Origin: Chloroflexota bacterium
GTDB taxonomy: Bacteria > Chloroflexota > Anaerolineae > Promineifilales > Promineifilaceae
Length of the DNA stretch: 8,744 nt
Assembly: GCA_008501785.1 (NCBI GenBank)
Contig: QQUD01000311.1
Coordinates: forward strand, 1 to 8,744
Reading direction: 5' to 3'
In this document: in pieces, positions 1-6,261 of the stretch
Layout of the letters: every line of letters starts with the position of its first letter
Position numbering within the stretch: the first letter of the stretch is position 1
Translations under genes and position numbers: made by a program
The notes under the pieces: generated by a model
Database searches by the model: none
Told to the model about the DNA's origin: nothing
What the model saw: the letters and a program-made list of their open reading frames with translations, nothing else

Positions 1-456
1 ACGCCATTAAACCCTGGGCACGAGCATTCCTATGCTTCTGTGTTGCAAGTTCTCACCCACGAATTGACCCACCTCGTCGTTGATGAAATCACCAATGAGG
101 TGTTACCTGCATGTCTGGATGAGGGAATTGCACTCTACGAAGCCAGACAAATGCCCAGTTCGGAATTTATTGCTGCCCAGGCTGCACAAAATATGCCATC
201 AATTGATGCGCTTGACTTTAATGTCGGCACAGATACCGGTATCATTTATGCGTTCTCATACACACTAATTGAGTTTGTTTCCCGAGAATTTGGTAATGAT
301 TACATGATTGAGATCGCCAAGACCAATGGTGATTTTGAAAAAGTGTTCAACATGACAGAGTTGGAATTTGAACAAGCATGGCAGGCGTTTGTGATGGCTG
401 AGTATGCGACACCGGGTCAAAAATCATGCACCGACAACAATTGCTCAGCGAATTAA
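1..456 (+). CDS. Peptidase MA-like zinc metalloprotease, C-terminal part (5' truncated by window edge)
   Basis: The reading frame is open from the first base, so the true start lies upstream of the window; a GTG at 40 is internal. The visible 151 residues begin shortly before a zincin motif HELTH (bases 58-72), whose two histidines bind zinc and whose glutamate is catalytic. About 24 residues later comes CLDEGIALYEA, matching the LDEGLA signature that supplies the third (glutamate) ligand in gluzincins of the peptidase MA type. The rest is helical, as is usual for the C-terminal subdomain. In this family the position before LDEG is often Trp; here it is Cys. The protein's localisation cannot be judged because the N-terminus is missing. 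Its end overlaps the next gene by 31 bases, which suggests co-transcription. The family call is from motif recognition and the substrate is unknown. Confidence 0.8.
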   Translation, partial: TPLNPGHEHSYASVLQVLTHELTHLVVDEITNEVLPACLDEGIALYEARQMPSSEFIAAQAAQNMPSIDALDFNVGTDTGIIYAFSYTLIEFVSREFGNDYMIEIAKTNGDFEKVFNMTELEFEQAWQAFVMAEYATPGQKSCTDNNCSAN

Positions 457-1097
457 CAACACATATCGATTCCATTAAATCTTCTCATCCACTTCGGGTT
501 GCTATTGATGGGGTAGACACTGCTGGTAAAACAAGTTTAGCCGATGAATTAGTTTCACCGTTGCAAAAAAACGGCCGTTCTGTGATTCGAGCATCAATAG
601 ATTCATTTCATAACCCTCAATCGATCCGTTATCAACAAGGCAAGCACTCTCCTGCAGGTTATTTTCAAGATTCATTCAATCACCAGGCGCTCATTTCTTT
701 ACTCTTGGCTCCGCTTGGTCCAGGTGGCAATCTTCACTATCAAAAAGAAATATTCGATTTTCAAAAAGATTCTTTGACCAAACAACAAAACTTTTTAGCC
801 CAAGAAAGTGACATTTTATTGTTTGATGGCGTGTTTTTGCTGCGTCCCGAACTTTATAACTATTGGGATTTGAAAATATTTGTAAAAGTTAATTTTGAGA
901 CAGTATTGAAAAGGGCAGCTATCAGAGACCAAAAGTTGTTTGGTACAATTAAAGACGTTCAAAATAGATACCAACAAAAATACATTCCTGGTCAAAAAAT
1001 TTATTTAGCAGCTTGTACACCTGAGAAATTGTCAGATATTGTGATTCAAAATGATGATCCAATGACTGTGGAAATAGTTTGGAAAGATCAACCCTGA
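426..1097 (+). CDS. Uridine-kinase-like P-loop NTPase
   Basis: This 223-residue protein has a Walker A motif GVDTAGKT (residues 29-36) directly after a hydrophobic beta strand (LRVAIDG), the arrangement of the uridine kinase/phosphoribulokinase branch of P-loop kinases. Further family-like features are ASIDSFHNP (about residues 56-64, the acceptor-side acidic/His region), LAPLGPGGNLHY, LLFDGVFLLRPEL (Walker B-like strand) and a C-terminal YIPGQKIYL. It probably phosphorylates a nucleoside or a similar small molecule with ATP in the cytoplasm. The usual uridine kinase (udk) is close in length but differs in the acceptor region, so substrate identity is open and no symbol is given. The ATG at 426 lies inside the preceding gene with no strong ribosome site, which fits translational coupling; a TTG at 441 is the alternative. 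One ACGGCCGT octamer lies at 571-578, read as Asn-Gly-Arg. Confidence 0.8.
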   Translation: MHRQQLLSELTTHIDSIKSSHPLRVAIDGVDTAGKTSLADELVSPLQKNGRSVIRASIDSFHNPQSIRYQQGKHSPAGYFQDSFNHQALISLLLAPLGPGGNLHYQKEIFDFQKDSLTKQQNFLAQESDILLFDGVFLLRPELYNYWDLKIFVKVNFETVLKRAAIRDQKLFGTIKDVQNRYQQKYIPGQKIYLAACTPEKLSDIVIQNDDPMTVEIVWKDQP

Positions 1098-1121
1098 GAT
1101 AGGTTTACCGGAGACGACGAT

Positions 1122-1865
1122 ATGAGAATTTGTGTTGTGCAGACAAAATCCATCAAAGGTGACATTCAAGGCAATATCGAAATTCACAAAAAGTTCATTG
1201 AGCAAGCTGTTGCCCATGATGCAAACGTCATCATTTTCCCAGAATTATCTCTTACGGGATATGAACCATCTCTTGCTAAAGCTTTGGCGACGGATCAAGA
1301 AGACGGCCGTTTCCAACCATTCCAAACCCTCAGCAATACCCATCAGCTCACAATAGGCGTTGGTGTTCCCACAAAAAGCCATGCAGGCATCCACATCAGC
1401 ATGATTCTCTTTCAGCCACAGAAAGAACGCCGAACGTATTCGAAAAAGTATTTGCACGCTGATGAAGAGCCGTTTTTTGTGAGTGGACAAAATTTCCCCA
1501 GTTTGACAATCGACAAATCCAACGTAGCTATTGCCATTTGTTATGAATTATCCATTTCTGAACATGCCGAGTTAGCTTATCAAAATGGTGCAGACTTTTA
1601 CATCGCCAGTGTGGCAAAAACTGCAAGCGGCGTTAACAATGCCAACAAAAGGCTGTCTGACATTGCCAGAAACTATTCGATGACGGTATTGATGTCGAAT
1701 TGTGTGGGGCCGTGTGAGGATTTTGTTGGGGGAGGGGAAACGGCCGTTTGGAACCCCCAAGGTCACCAAATCACCCAACTCAACAACACAGACGAAGGCC
1801 TAATCATCTACGACACCGACACAGAAGCCCTGTTTTCAACCAACACGATCAACCATGCATATTAG
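1122..1865 (+). CDS. Carbon-nitrogen hydrolase (nitrilase superfamily)
   Basis: The 247-residue product carries the full nitrilase-superfamily triad: Glu41 in FPELSLTGYEP, Lys108 in YSKKYLH, and nucleophile Cys140 in AIAICYELS. Members hydrolyse amides or nitriles, or transfer the acyl group, through a thioester on the cysteine, usually in the cytoplasm. The length is near the usual 250-280 residues and the domain is complete, with nothing fused. The ATG at 1122 is supported by GGAG at 1110-1113, eight bases upstream. It lies 24 bases after the kinase-like gene, so the two are probably co-transcribed. Its last 11 bases overlap the start of a decayed acetyltransferase. ACGGCCGT octamers lie at 1303-1310 (frame Asp-Gly-Arg) and 1740-1747 (frame Thr-Ala-Val). 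The specific substrate cannot be read from the sequence; omega-amidase or amide-hydrolase activity are examples within the superfamily. Confidence 0.88.
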   Translation: MRICVVQTKSIKGDIQGNIEIHKKFIEQAVAHDANVIIFPELSLTGYEPSLAKALATDQEDGRFQPFQTLSNTHQLTIGVGVPTKSHAGIHISMILFQPQKERRTYSKKYLHADEEPFFVSGQNFPSLTIDKSNVAIAICYELSISEHAELAYQNGADFYIASVAKTASGVNNANKRLSDIARNYSMTVLMSNCVGPCEDFVGGGETAVWNPQGHQITQLNNTDEGLIIYDTDTEALFSTNTINHAY

Positions 1866-2026
1866 AAGATTCAAACCAGACGGCGCTCAGAATGTAAGCG
1901 TACGCATCCTCTCGCATAACGGCTTACAAATTTTACGAAAAACTGGGCTGCAAAATTGTCGAACGCCTTGAAAACGACTTAAATGGTATACCTTTGCTGC
2001 TTATAAAAATGGAAAAGCATTTGTGA
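1855..2026 (+). pseudogene. Decayed GNAT acetyltransferase remnant (both ends kept, middle lost)
   Basis: An ATG at 1855 opens MHIRRFKPDGAQNVS, which resembles the N-terminus of many GNAT acetyltransferases (the IRxFxPxDAxxV pattern). This frame stops at 1969-1971. From about 1916 another frame (shifted by one) reads ITAYKFYEKLGCKIVERL and then GIPLLLIKMEKHL, ending at the TGA at 2024-2026. That is the typical GNAT C-terminus (A-x-x-FYEKLGF, then a final strand with the M-E-K motif). The roughly 100 residues that should lie between, including the acetyl-CoA-binding P-loop, are absent. The simplest reading is an internal deletion that also changed frame. The final TGA overlaps the GTG start of the intact acetyltransferase that follows (GTGA), so this was probably once the first of two coupled GNAT genes. 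Not functional as it stands. Confidence 0.7.
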
Positions 2027-2628
2027 TACATACCTTATTAATAACCAATCGACTTATCCTACGTCGCCTATTGAAAACAGATGCCGATTGTCTTTTCAAA
2101 TTAGACAATGATCCAGACGTAATGCGCTACATCAACGGTGGCATACCAACACCACGCGACATATTCGAACGCGACATTTTGCCCGCGTTTCTGCATGTCG
2201 ATGAGCGATTTCCAAGATTTGGCTTCTGGGCAGCTATTGAAAAACACACCAGGGAATTCTTGGGCTGGTTTAGCTTCCGACCAGATGACAATGCATCCGG
2301 CAATGTCACACTTGGCTACCGGCTGTGCAAAGCAGCCTGGGGCAACGGCTTTGCCACCGAAGGAGCGCGTGCGCTAATTGACAAAGGGTTTGCTGAACTG
2401 GGTGTTAATCGCGTCACCGCCACTACTTACCAAGATAACCTCGGCTCCATTCGCGTAATGGAGAAAGTAGGCATGACGCTTGTGCGCAGGTTCCGCTTGA
2501 CCCAATCCGACCTGATAAAAACGGACACCCACCACGTTAGCTCCCTTGAGCTTTGGGACGGTGACGATGTTGAGTATGCTATTGATCGGGCTGAATGGAA
2601 ATGCCAGCAGCAGGAAGGTGCGCAATGA
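2023..2628 (+). CDS. GNAT family N-acetyltransferase (RimJ/RimL-like)
   Basis: The 201-residue protein begins with ITNRLILRRL, the strand-one signature of the RimJ/RimL-type (Acetyltransf_3) branch, followed by DADCLFKLDNDPDVMRYI. The acetyl-CoA-binding region is LGYRLCKAAWGNGFATEG (residues 97-114), and the C-terminal part has NRVTATTYQDNLGSIRVMEKVGM, with the Asn and the VMEKVGM helix typical of the fold. It transfers an acetyl group from acetyl-CoA to an amine on a protein N-terminus or a small molecule; the acceptor is unknown. The GTG start at 2023 overlaps the stop of the decayed GNAT remnant, and no better ATG precedes the conserved strand. About 25 residues beyond the usual end (after about residue 175) form a polar tail. 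Its stop overlaps the ATG of the next, decayed gene (ATGA), so the three were arranged as an operon. Confidence 0.88.
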   Translation: MIHTLLITNRLILRRLLKTDADCLFKLDNDPDVMRYINGGIPTPRDIFERDILPAFLHVDERFPRFGFWAAIEKHTREFLGWFSFRPDDNASGNVTLGYRLCKAAWGNGFATEGARALIDKGFAELGVNRVTATTYQDNLGSIRVMEKVGMTLVRRFRLTQSDLIKTDTHHVSSLELWDGDDVEYAIDRAEWKCQQQEGAQ

Positions 2629-2850
2629 TTCCGATCGGTTATATGGCTAAACATGTTGTCAAAAAACCAGATTGGTTGCAAACCAATCAAGTTGAAGACA
2701 TTTACTCAGTCAGCAATTGCATATCGGATGACTTTGCTGATTACATCAATTATTGGCAGCATAACGGGTATTGGCTGTGAGCCTGGTCCTTGCAGAATTT
2801 TTGCCGTTTACACAGTAGAAAAGATGCAGGCAGAACATCCTTTTCGCTAA
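2625..2850 (+). pseudogene. Conserved hypothetical gene with internal deletion and frame change
   Basis: The ATG at 2625 overlaps the acetyltransferase stop (ATGA) and opens MIPIGYMAKHVVKKPDWL, continuing through DIYSVSNCISDDFADY to HNGYWL and a TGA at 2778-2780. I recognise this as the N-terminus of an unnamed family of longer proteins in which HNGYW is followed by further conserved sequence. Beginning exactly at the break (from 2779, shifted by one frame) the sequence reads EPGPCRIFAVYTVE and stops at 2848-2850; from memory, that family ends in an EPGPYRIFAVY-like segment. So the beginning and end appear to be kept while the centre is deleted. The C-terminal assignment rests on memory and is the weaker part. 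Alternatively, the 51-residue product is a real small protein. No function is known to me. The bases from 2851 to 2909 hold no gene. Confidence 0.55.
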
Positions 2851-2909
2851 GGTCAATGTTTGACTAACAGCAGATTTATCACAAAACCGAAATACTAAAG
2901 GCGGTATAG

Positions 2910-3431
2910 TTGAAACTAATTCCCAAACCAAAAGAATGCGAATATGCGCCTTATACGATTATGTACATTGGATTATTGCCAGATGATGATTTGATCCTTA
3001 AACATTTACAAGACAATCTAGAAAACACGATCCAGTTCATACACTCATTACCTCATGAGATACTAGCTTATCGGTATGCCGAGGGGGAATGGACCATAAA
3101 AGAAATCCTGGTTCATATAATCGATGATGAAAGGATTTACTGTTATCGTGCGTTGCGTTATGCTAGAGGGGATACCATAGAACTGCCCGGTTTTGAACAA
3201 GATGATTACGTTCCCTATTCTGGGGCAAACAAGCGTGGCATAGAAGAAATTATTGAAGAATTAATATCGGTACGTAAAGCGACGATTACATTTTTCGGTA
3301 GTCTCGATGATGCGGCATTACTCCGCAAAGGGGTTGGCAGTGGTAATATCATGAGTGTACGAGCCGCAGCTTATCACATCGCTGGACACGAGCTGCATCA
3401 CATCAAAAGTATTAGAGAGAATTATTTATAA
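2910..3431 (+). CDS. DinB-family protein (putative metal-dependent hydrolase/transferase)
   Basis: The 173-residue protein fits the DinB/YfiT four-helix-bundle superfamily in size and motifs. The three histidines expected to bind a divalent metal are visible: His69 in EILVHIIDDE and His160/His164 in AGHELHH. WTIKEILVHIIDDERIY is the classic helix-two motif, and ECEYAPYTIMYIGLLPDDD near the start matches the usual lead-in. I therefore keep the TTG start at 2910, preceded by AAAGGCGG, instead of the ATG at 2961, which would remove that segment. Members include damage-inducible proteins of unknown role and thiol-dependent transferases (bacillithiol or mycothiol S-transferases), but the substrate cannot be told here. 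It is the first gene of a tight trio; the next start lies three bases after its stop. A short dyad GTCAA-TGT-TTGAC lies at 2852-2864 upstream, with unproven significance. Confidence 0.87.
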   Translation: MKLIPKPKECEYAPYTIMYIGLLPDDDLILKHLQDNLENTIQFIHSLPHEILAYRYAEGEWTIKEILVHIIDDERIYCYRALRYARGDTIELPGFEQDDYVPYSGANKRGIEEIIEELISVRKATITFFGSLDDAALLRKGVGSGNIMSVRAAAYHIAGHELHHIKSIRENYL

Positions 3432-3434
3432 GTA

Positions 3435-4217
3435 ATGAAAATTTCATTTCAAAAGAAAAAAGGCGATCCGCAACTTGGTGTCTTGTTTTTTTGGCGAATG
3501 CAGATAGATGTCGAAACGCCATGTACTATTTCAGATATTTTTATTCCTGAACTGTTTTACGATTACTTTTATATTGAGAAGGGTGCAATGCGATGTGTTG
3601 ATACGAAACAGGAAATCGATTTTCTCCTGCCGCCACAATCGTTAAAAACACTCTACACGCACCGATTAAAATTTGTGCTAGATGTTCCGATAATTGTTTT
3701 TGGTGCGCGTCTCTCGATGTCGTTTGCGGAGTCGTTTTGGATGAAGGAGATGCCTTCGAACCTGTTTATGGAGCAAAATTGGGTTACGTGCCAGGGTGAT
3801 GATCTGAACACGTTTGCATCCCAAATGACACAAACGATTCAAGAAAATCGTGTTAAAAAGACGGTCGCTTCTTTGTTTTCTGCCTCACTTGCAGAATCAG
3901 ACTGGCTGCGCCATTATTCTGCGCGACACAAACGACGGTTGGTGAAAAGCGTTTTTGGTATTAGCAAAAAGGAAATCGTAGCGATTCGAAACCTCCACTT
4001 GTTTTTGGGACAGACATGTGATTTTGCTGCCCAAAGTCCGCGCATTGTCGAGTATGTCAACGATGCAGCATATTATGATCAACCTCACTTAAATCATGCG
4101 TTCAAGAAAATGACGGGACTTTCTCCACTGGCGTATTTCGAGGCGAATTCTATTTTGCAAGACAATCTTATGGCCGCTTCTTACAATGCGCTACCAGACT
4201 GGTATGATAAGATGTGA
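3435..4217 (+). CDS. AraC-family transcriptional regulator
   Basis: The C-terminal third of this 260-residue protein is an AraC-type double helix-turn-helix domain. Residues 161-190 (YSARHKRRLVKSVFGISKKE and following) form the first unit and linker helix. Residues about 204-235 (VEYVNDAAYYDQPHLNHAFKK, then TGLSPLAYF) form the second, with the signature G/Y-x-D-Q-x-H-L-x-x-x-F-K-x-x-T-G-x-S-P. The first 150 residues look like a small cupin-like sensing region (YDYFYIEKGAMRCVD resembles the usual FhFvleGs strand pair), but its ligand is unknown. It should bind DNA near its own operon. The ATG at 3435 is three bases after the DinB stop and lacks a clear ribosome site, so coupling is likely. Its stop overlaps the possible GTG start of the DUF1801 gene. 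It may control the DinB/DUF1801 genes; this is inferred only from position. Confidence 0.85.
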   Translation: MKISFQKKKGDPQLGVLFFWRMQIDVETPCTISDIFIPELFYDYFYIEKGAMRCVDTKQEIDFLLPPQSLKTLYTHRLKFVLDVPIIVFGARLSMSFAESFWMKEMPSNLFMEQNWVTCQGDDLNTFASQMTQTIQENRVKKTVASLFSASLAESDWLRHYSARHKRRLVKSVFGISKKEIVAIRNLHLFLGQTCDFAAQSPRIVEYVNDAAYYDQPHLNHAFKKMTGLSPLAYFEANSILQDNLMAASYNALPDWYDKM

Positions 4218-4219
4218 CT

Positions 4220-4579
4220 ATGAATTACAAACCTTCTCAAAACGATATTGTGAACGAGTATATTGGTGAATTGAATGAAGAAATTACACCCCTCTTTTTG
4301 CAGATTCGGGATTGCATTTTAGAGGCAAACCCGAGTTTTAATGAGAGCATCAAGTGGAAAAATTGCCTGGTTTATGGCACAACCAAAAACCACATTCAAA
4401 CGGTTGTGGGCAAGGGCAAAATTTCCTTAATCTTTTTTGAAGGCGTTTCTATTAATGATGATTATGGCCTGCTGGAAGGGGATGGGAAGAAAGCCCGCAC
4501 GATGCGTATTTCTTCTCCTAACTTCAATCAAGAGGCATTAAAGGGATTTGTGAAACAGTCGTTGCAAATCGAAAAATAA
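4220..4579 (+). CDS. DUF1801 family protein
   Basis: About 119 residues with the DUF1801 (YdhG-like) pattern: VNEYIGELNEEI at the start, LFLQIRDCILEANPSFNESI leading into KWKNCLVYG, then ISLIFFEGVSINDDYGLLEG and a final KKARTMRI. The lone-domain size is normal for the family. The biochemical role of DUF1801 is not established; some members occur with stress or iron-related genes. Two starts are possible. GTG at 4214 overlaps the AraC stop by four bases (GTGA); ATG at 4220 leaves a two-base gap. The six-base difference does not alter the domain, and I list the ATG. Third gene of the DinB/AraC/DUF1801 trio. It is followed by a 118-base non-coding stretch rich in palindromes. Confidence 0.85.
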   Translation: MNYKPSQNDIVNEYIGELNEEITPLFLQIRDCILEANPSFNESIKWKNCLVYGTTKNHIQTVVGKGKISLIFFEGVSINDDYGLLEGDGKKARTMRISSPNFNQEALKGFVKQSLQIEK

Positions 4580-4592
4580 GGCTTTTATGATG

Positions 4593-4647
4593 GTTGGCCC
4601 AACTTGCGTTAACTTAAGTGACGCATTTCTAGAAAAATTGGTCCAAT
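4593..4647. promoter_or_regulatory. Paired 11-bp palindromes, candidate operator
   Basis: The gene-free stretch 4580-4697 contains two perfect dyads with the same core: GTTGGCCCAAC (4593-4603) and ATTGGTCCAAT (4637-4647), together RTTGGYCCAAY. Their centres are 44 bases apart, close to four helical turns. Between them lies another inverted repeat, TGCGT...ACGCA (4605-4609 and 4621-4625). Such spacing suits a dimeric repressor or activator bound at two sites. The stretch precedes the SRPBCC gene, whose ribosome site is AAGGA at 4684-4688. No convincing sigma-70 boxes could be placed. Function is inferred from symmetry alone. Confidence 0.35.
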
Positions 4648-4697
4648 CTTGGTAAACAACCTGTTTTGTCCAAAAAAAGTTATAAGGAAATAAATCT

Positions 4698-5126
4698 ATG
4701 AAAATTTATCGTGCAGAGATAGAGATTGATGCTTCTTCTCAAAAAGTGTGGGATATTCTGGCAGACCCAGGTGGTTATCCAAATTGGGATCCGGGTATGC
4801 TGCGTATTGAGGGGCGTTTGGCATTAGGGGAAAAGGTGAGTTTTTTTACAAAATTAAGCCCTGATCGAGCATTTCCAGTTAAAGTGACAGCGTTTGAACC
4901 GGGTAAGCGTATGGTATTGACTGGTGGAATGCCGCTTGGATTGTTCAAATCTGAACGGACACACACGCTTACGCCTAGCAGTGATGGGAAAACGATGTTT
5001 CACACAGAGGAAATCTTTAGCGGTCTCTTGCTGCCAGTTTTTGGCAAAAGTATTCCTGATCTGACGGGAAATTTTGAGCAATTTGCTGCTGGGTTGAAGC
5101 AACACGCGGAAAATGACGATTCGTGA
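4698..5126 (+). CDS. SRPBCC (START-like) domain protein
   Basis: This 142-residue protein is a single SRPBCC/polyketide cyclase-like domain. It opens with IYRAEIEIDASSQKVWDILADPGGYPNWDPGM, the beta1 strand, helix and Y-P-x-W-x-P loop that define the superfamily (shown here across residues 3-34). It continues with VKVTAFEPGKRMVLTGG, a strand with SERTHTLTP, and a long C-terminal helix (LTGNFEQFAAGLKQH). The fold makes a deep hydrophobic cavity that binds lipids or small hydrophobic molecules; the ligand cannot be predicted here. The ATG at 4698 is well supported by AAGGA at 4684-4688, nine bases upstream. It appears to be its own transcription unit, flanked by a palindrome-rich leader and a long hairpin downstream. 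Confidence 0.87.
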   Translation: MKIYRAEIEIDASSQKVWDILADPGGYPNWDPGMLRIEGRLALGEKVSFFTKLSPDRAFPVKVTAFEPGKRMVLTGGMPLGLFKSERTHTLTPSSDGKTMFHTEEIFSGLLLPVFGKSIPDLTGNFEQFAAGLKQHAENDDS

Positions 5127-5132
5127 TGAACG

Positions 5133-5194
5133 GTAGTCGCGATTTCCGAATTGCGATCTTTGTGACTGGATCGCGATTCGGAAATTGCGGCTAC
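5133..5194. repeat. 62-bp palindromic element (26-bp stem, 10-base loop); possible terminator
   Basis: Bases 5133-5158 and 5169-5194 are complementary over 26 positions. All three non-Watson-Crick positions are G-T pairs on the plus strand, so the RNA stem would be continuous with wobbles. The loop is TTTGTGACTG. Each arm is itself a near palindrome (TCGCGATT...AATTGCGA), so the DNA could alternatively form two small hairpins. TTTT follows directly at 5195-5198, so it could end transcription of the SRPBCC gene. Its length and nested symmetry also suit an interspersed repeat of the REP/MITE kind; one window cannot show whether it recurs. Confidence 0.7.
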
Positions 5195-5304
5195 TTTTGA
5201 AAGGCTCGGTTGAAAACGGCCGTTTTCCCTACCATCCTCCCCCCAACATGATAAAATGATTGAAAGTATTCTGTTCAACAACACCACGAAAATCAAATCA
5301 TTAT

Positions 5305-6261
5305 ATGAAAGAAGAAAATAAGGATAGTCAAGCTGATAAATCATCCCTAGATTTCCCCAAAGCACGTCGAGCCTTTTATTGGGATGAGCTGCGCCCGTCA
5401 AAAACGGCAATTGGGGTGCTAATATTGTTATTACTGTTGATGATTGGGTATATCTGTTCACTTGTTGGGGAATCAGCCTCCCCTGAGGTCGTGGGCATTT
5501 TTTGTATTGGTCCTGTGTTTTTTCTGCCGCTGTTGGGCATGGTTTTTAAAAACAAGCCAGCCTCACGCACCTATCCTTTGCTCATCGCTTCGGTAACGAT
5601 TGGGTTTATGGGTGTGGTGACAGCGATTTTCATTTCGCTCATGCCGCAAGAAGATGCCGCTGCTGGGCTTGGGTTCCTTTTCTTTCTACCACTTCCATTT
5701 GCGATGATGTTGCTCATACCAGCGGCGTTTTTGTTGCGAAATGTAGGACAGCGGCTGCAAGCTGGTGTCGTAGATTTGCGCGTAAAATTCGCAGCACGGC
5801 TGCTGGCGCATCATGGTGAATTGTCATTTACTGACCTAGCCATTCCTCTACGGATGGCGACGACGGAAGTGGATAATCTGCTGGACAAGCTGATGGCTAA
5901 ACGCCCCAAAAAGTTTTGGATGAGTGTGCCGTATCAGCGGGTGATGACAAACGGCCGTTTTCAACAAAAACAAGCCACTCTCCTCAAAATAATCAAAGAG
6001 CGCGGGTTTATCTACCTGGATGATTTGAGCATTGAGATGAACGTGCCCCGTCAGTTGGTGACAGACTGGATTTATCATTTCGTGCACCATCGTAAATTTT
6101 CCGGGTACATCAATTGGGAGAATGGCAGTTTGTATTCGATTGCAGCGCAAAAGTTGAAGGGAAACGGCCGTTGTCCCAACTGCGACAGCCAACTCAGCCT
6201 CGAAGGGGAAACAGTCCGTTGTCCAGCCTGTCATTCCGAAATATTGTTGGGGGGAGACTAA
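5305..6261 (+). CDS. Four-TM membrane protein with tandem winged-helix domains and C-terminal zinc ribbon (paralog 1)
   Basis: From the ATG at 5305 the protein has 318 residues. A charged N-terminal tail of about 33 residues is followed by four likely membrane segments (about 34-54, 61-81, 90-112 and 119-145). Two winged-helix-like units follow: residues 155-215 (VKFAARLLAHHGELSFTDLA) and 222-280 (ATLLKIIKERGFIYLDDLS, ending in FSGYINWENGSLYS). The C-terminus is a zinc ribbon, CPNC-x12-CPAC (Cys290, 293, 306, 309). The winged helices resemble PCI/MarR-type helix-turn-helices and may bind protein partners or DNA from the membrane. I know no characterised family with this order. A TTG at 5260 would add 15 residues but lacks support. 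Stop and next start overlap as TAATG, so the two paralogs are coupled. ACGGCCGT octamers lie at 5951-5958 and 6164-6171, both read as Asn-Gly-Arg. Confidence 0.8.
   Translation: MKEENKDSQADKSSLDFPKARRAFYWDELRPSKTAIGVLILLLLLMIGYICSLVGESASPEVVGIFCIGPVFFLPLLGMVFKNKPASRTYPLLIASVTIGFMGVVTAIFISLMPQEDAAAGLGFLFFLPLPFAMMLLIPAAFLLRNVGQRLQAGVVDLRVKFAARLLAHHGELSFTDLAIPLRMATTEVDNLLDKLMAKRPKKFWMSVPYQRVMTNGRFQQKQATLLKIIKERGFIYLDDLSIEMNVPRQLVTDWIYHFVHHRKFSGYINWENGSLYSIAAQKLKGNGRCPNCDSQLSLEGETVRCPACHSEILLGGD

Noticed and set aside
2852..2896. A possible promoter (TTGACT at 2860-2865) and dyad GTCAA-TGT-TTGAC upstream of the DinB gene.
   Set aside because: No -10-like hexamer lies 16-18 bases downstream, and five-base arms alone are too common to call an operator.
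1855..5126. An integron-like cassette array, suggested by the run of small unrelated genes.
   Set aside because: No attC-type core sites (RYYYAAC paired with GTTRRRY) were found between genes, several genes overlap their neighbours, and no integrase is present.
5260..5304. A TTG start at 5260 for the first membrane protein.
   Set aside because: The extra 15 residues have no family-like character and no ribosome site precedes them; the ATG at 5305 opens a lysine/glutamate-rich cytoplasmic tail typical before a first membrane segment.
5000..5461. A 153-codon open frame on the minus strand across the hairpin and two gene ends.
   Set aside because: It runs antisense to the SRPBCC and membrane-protein genes, crosses the palindrome and shows no recognisable domain.
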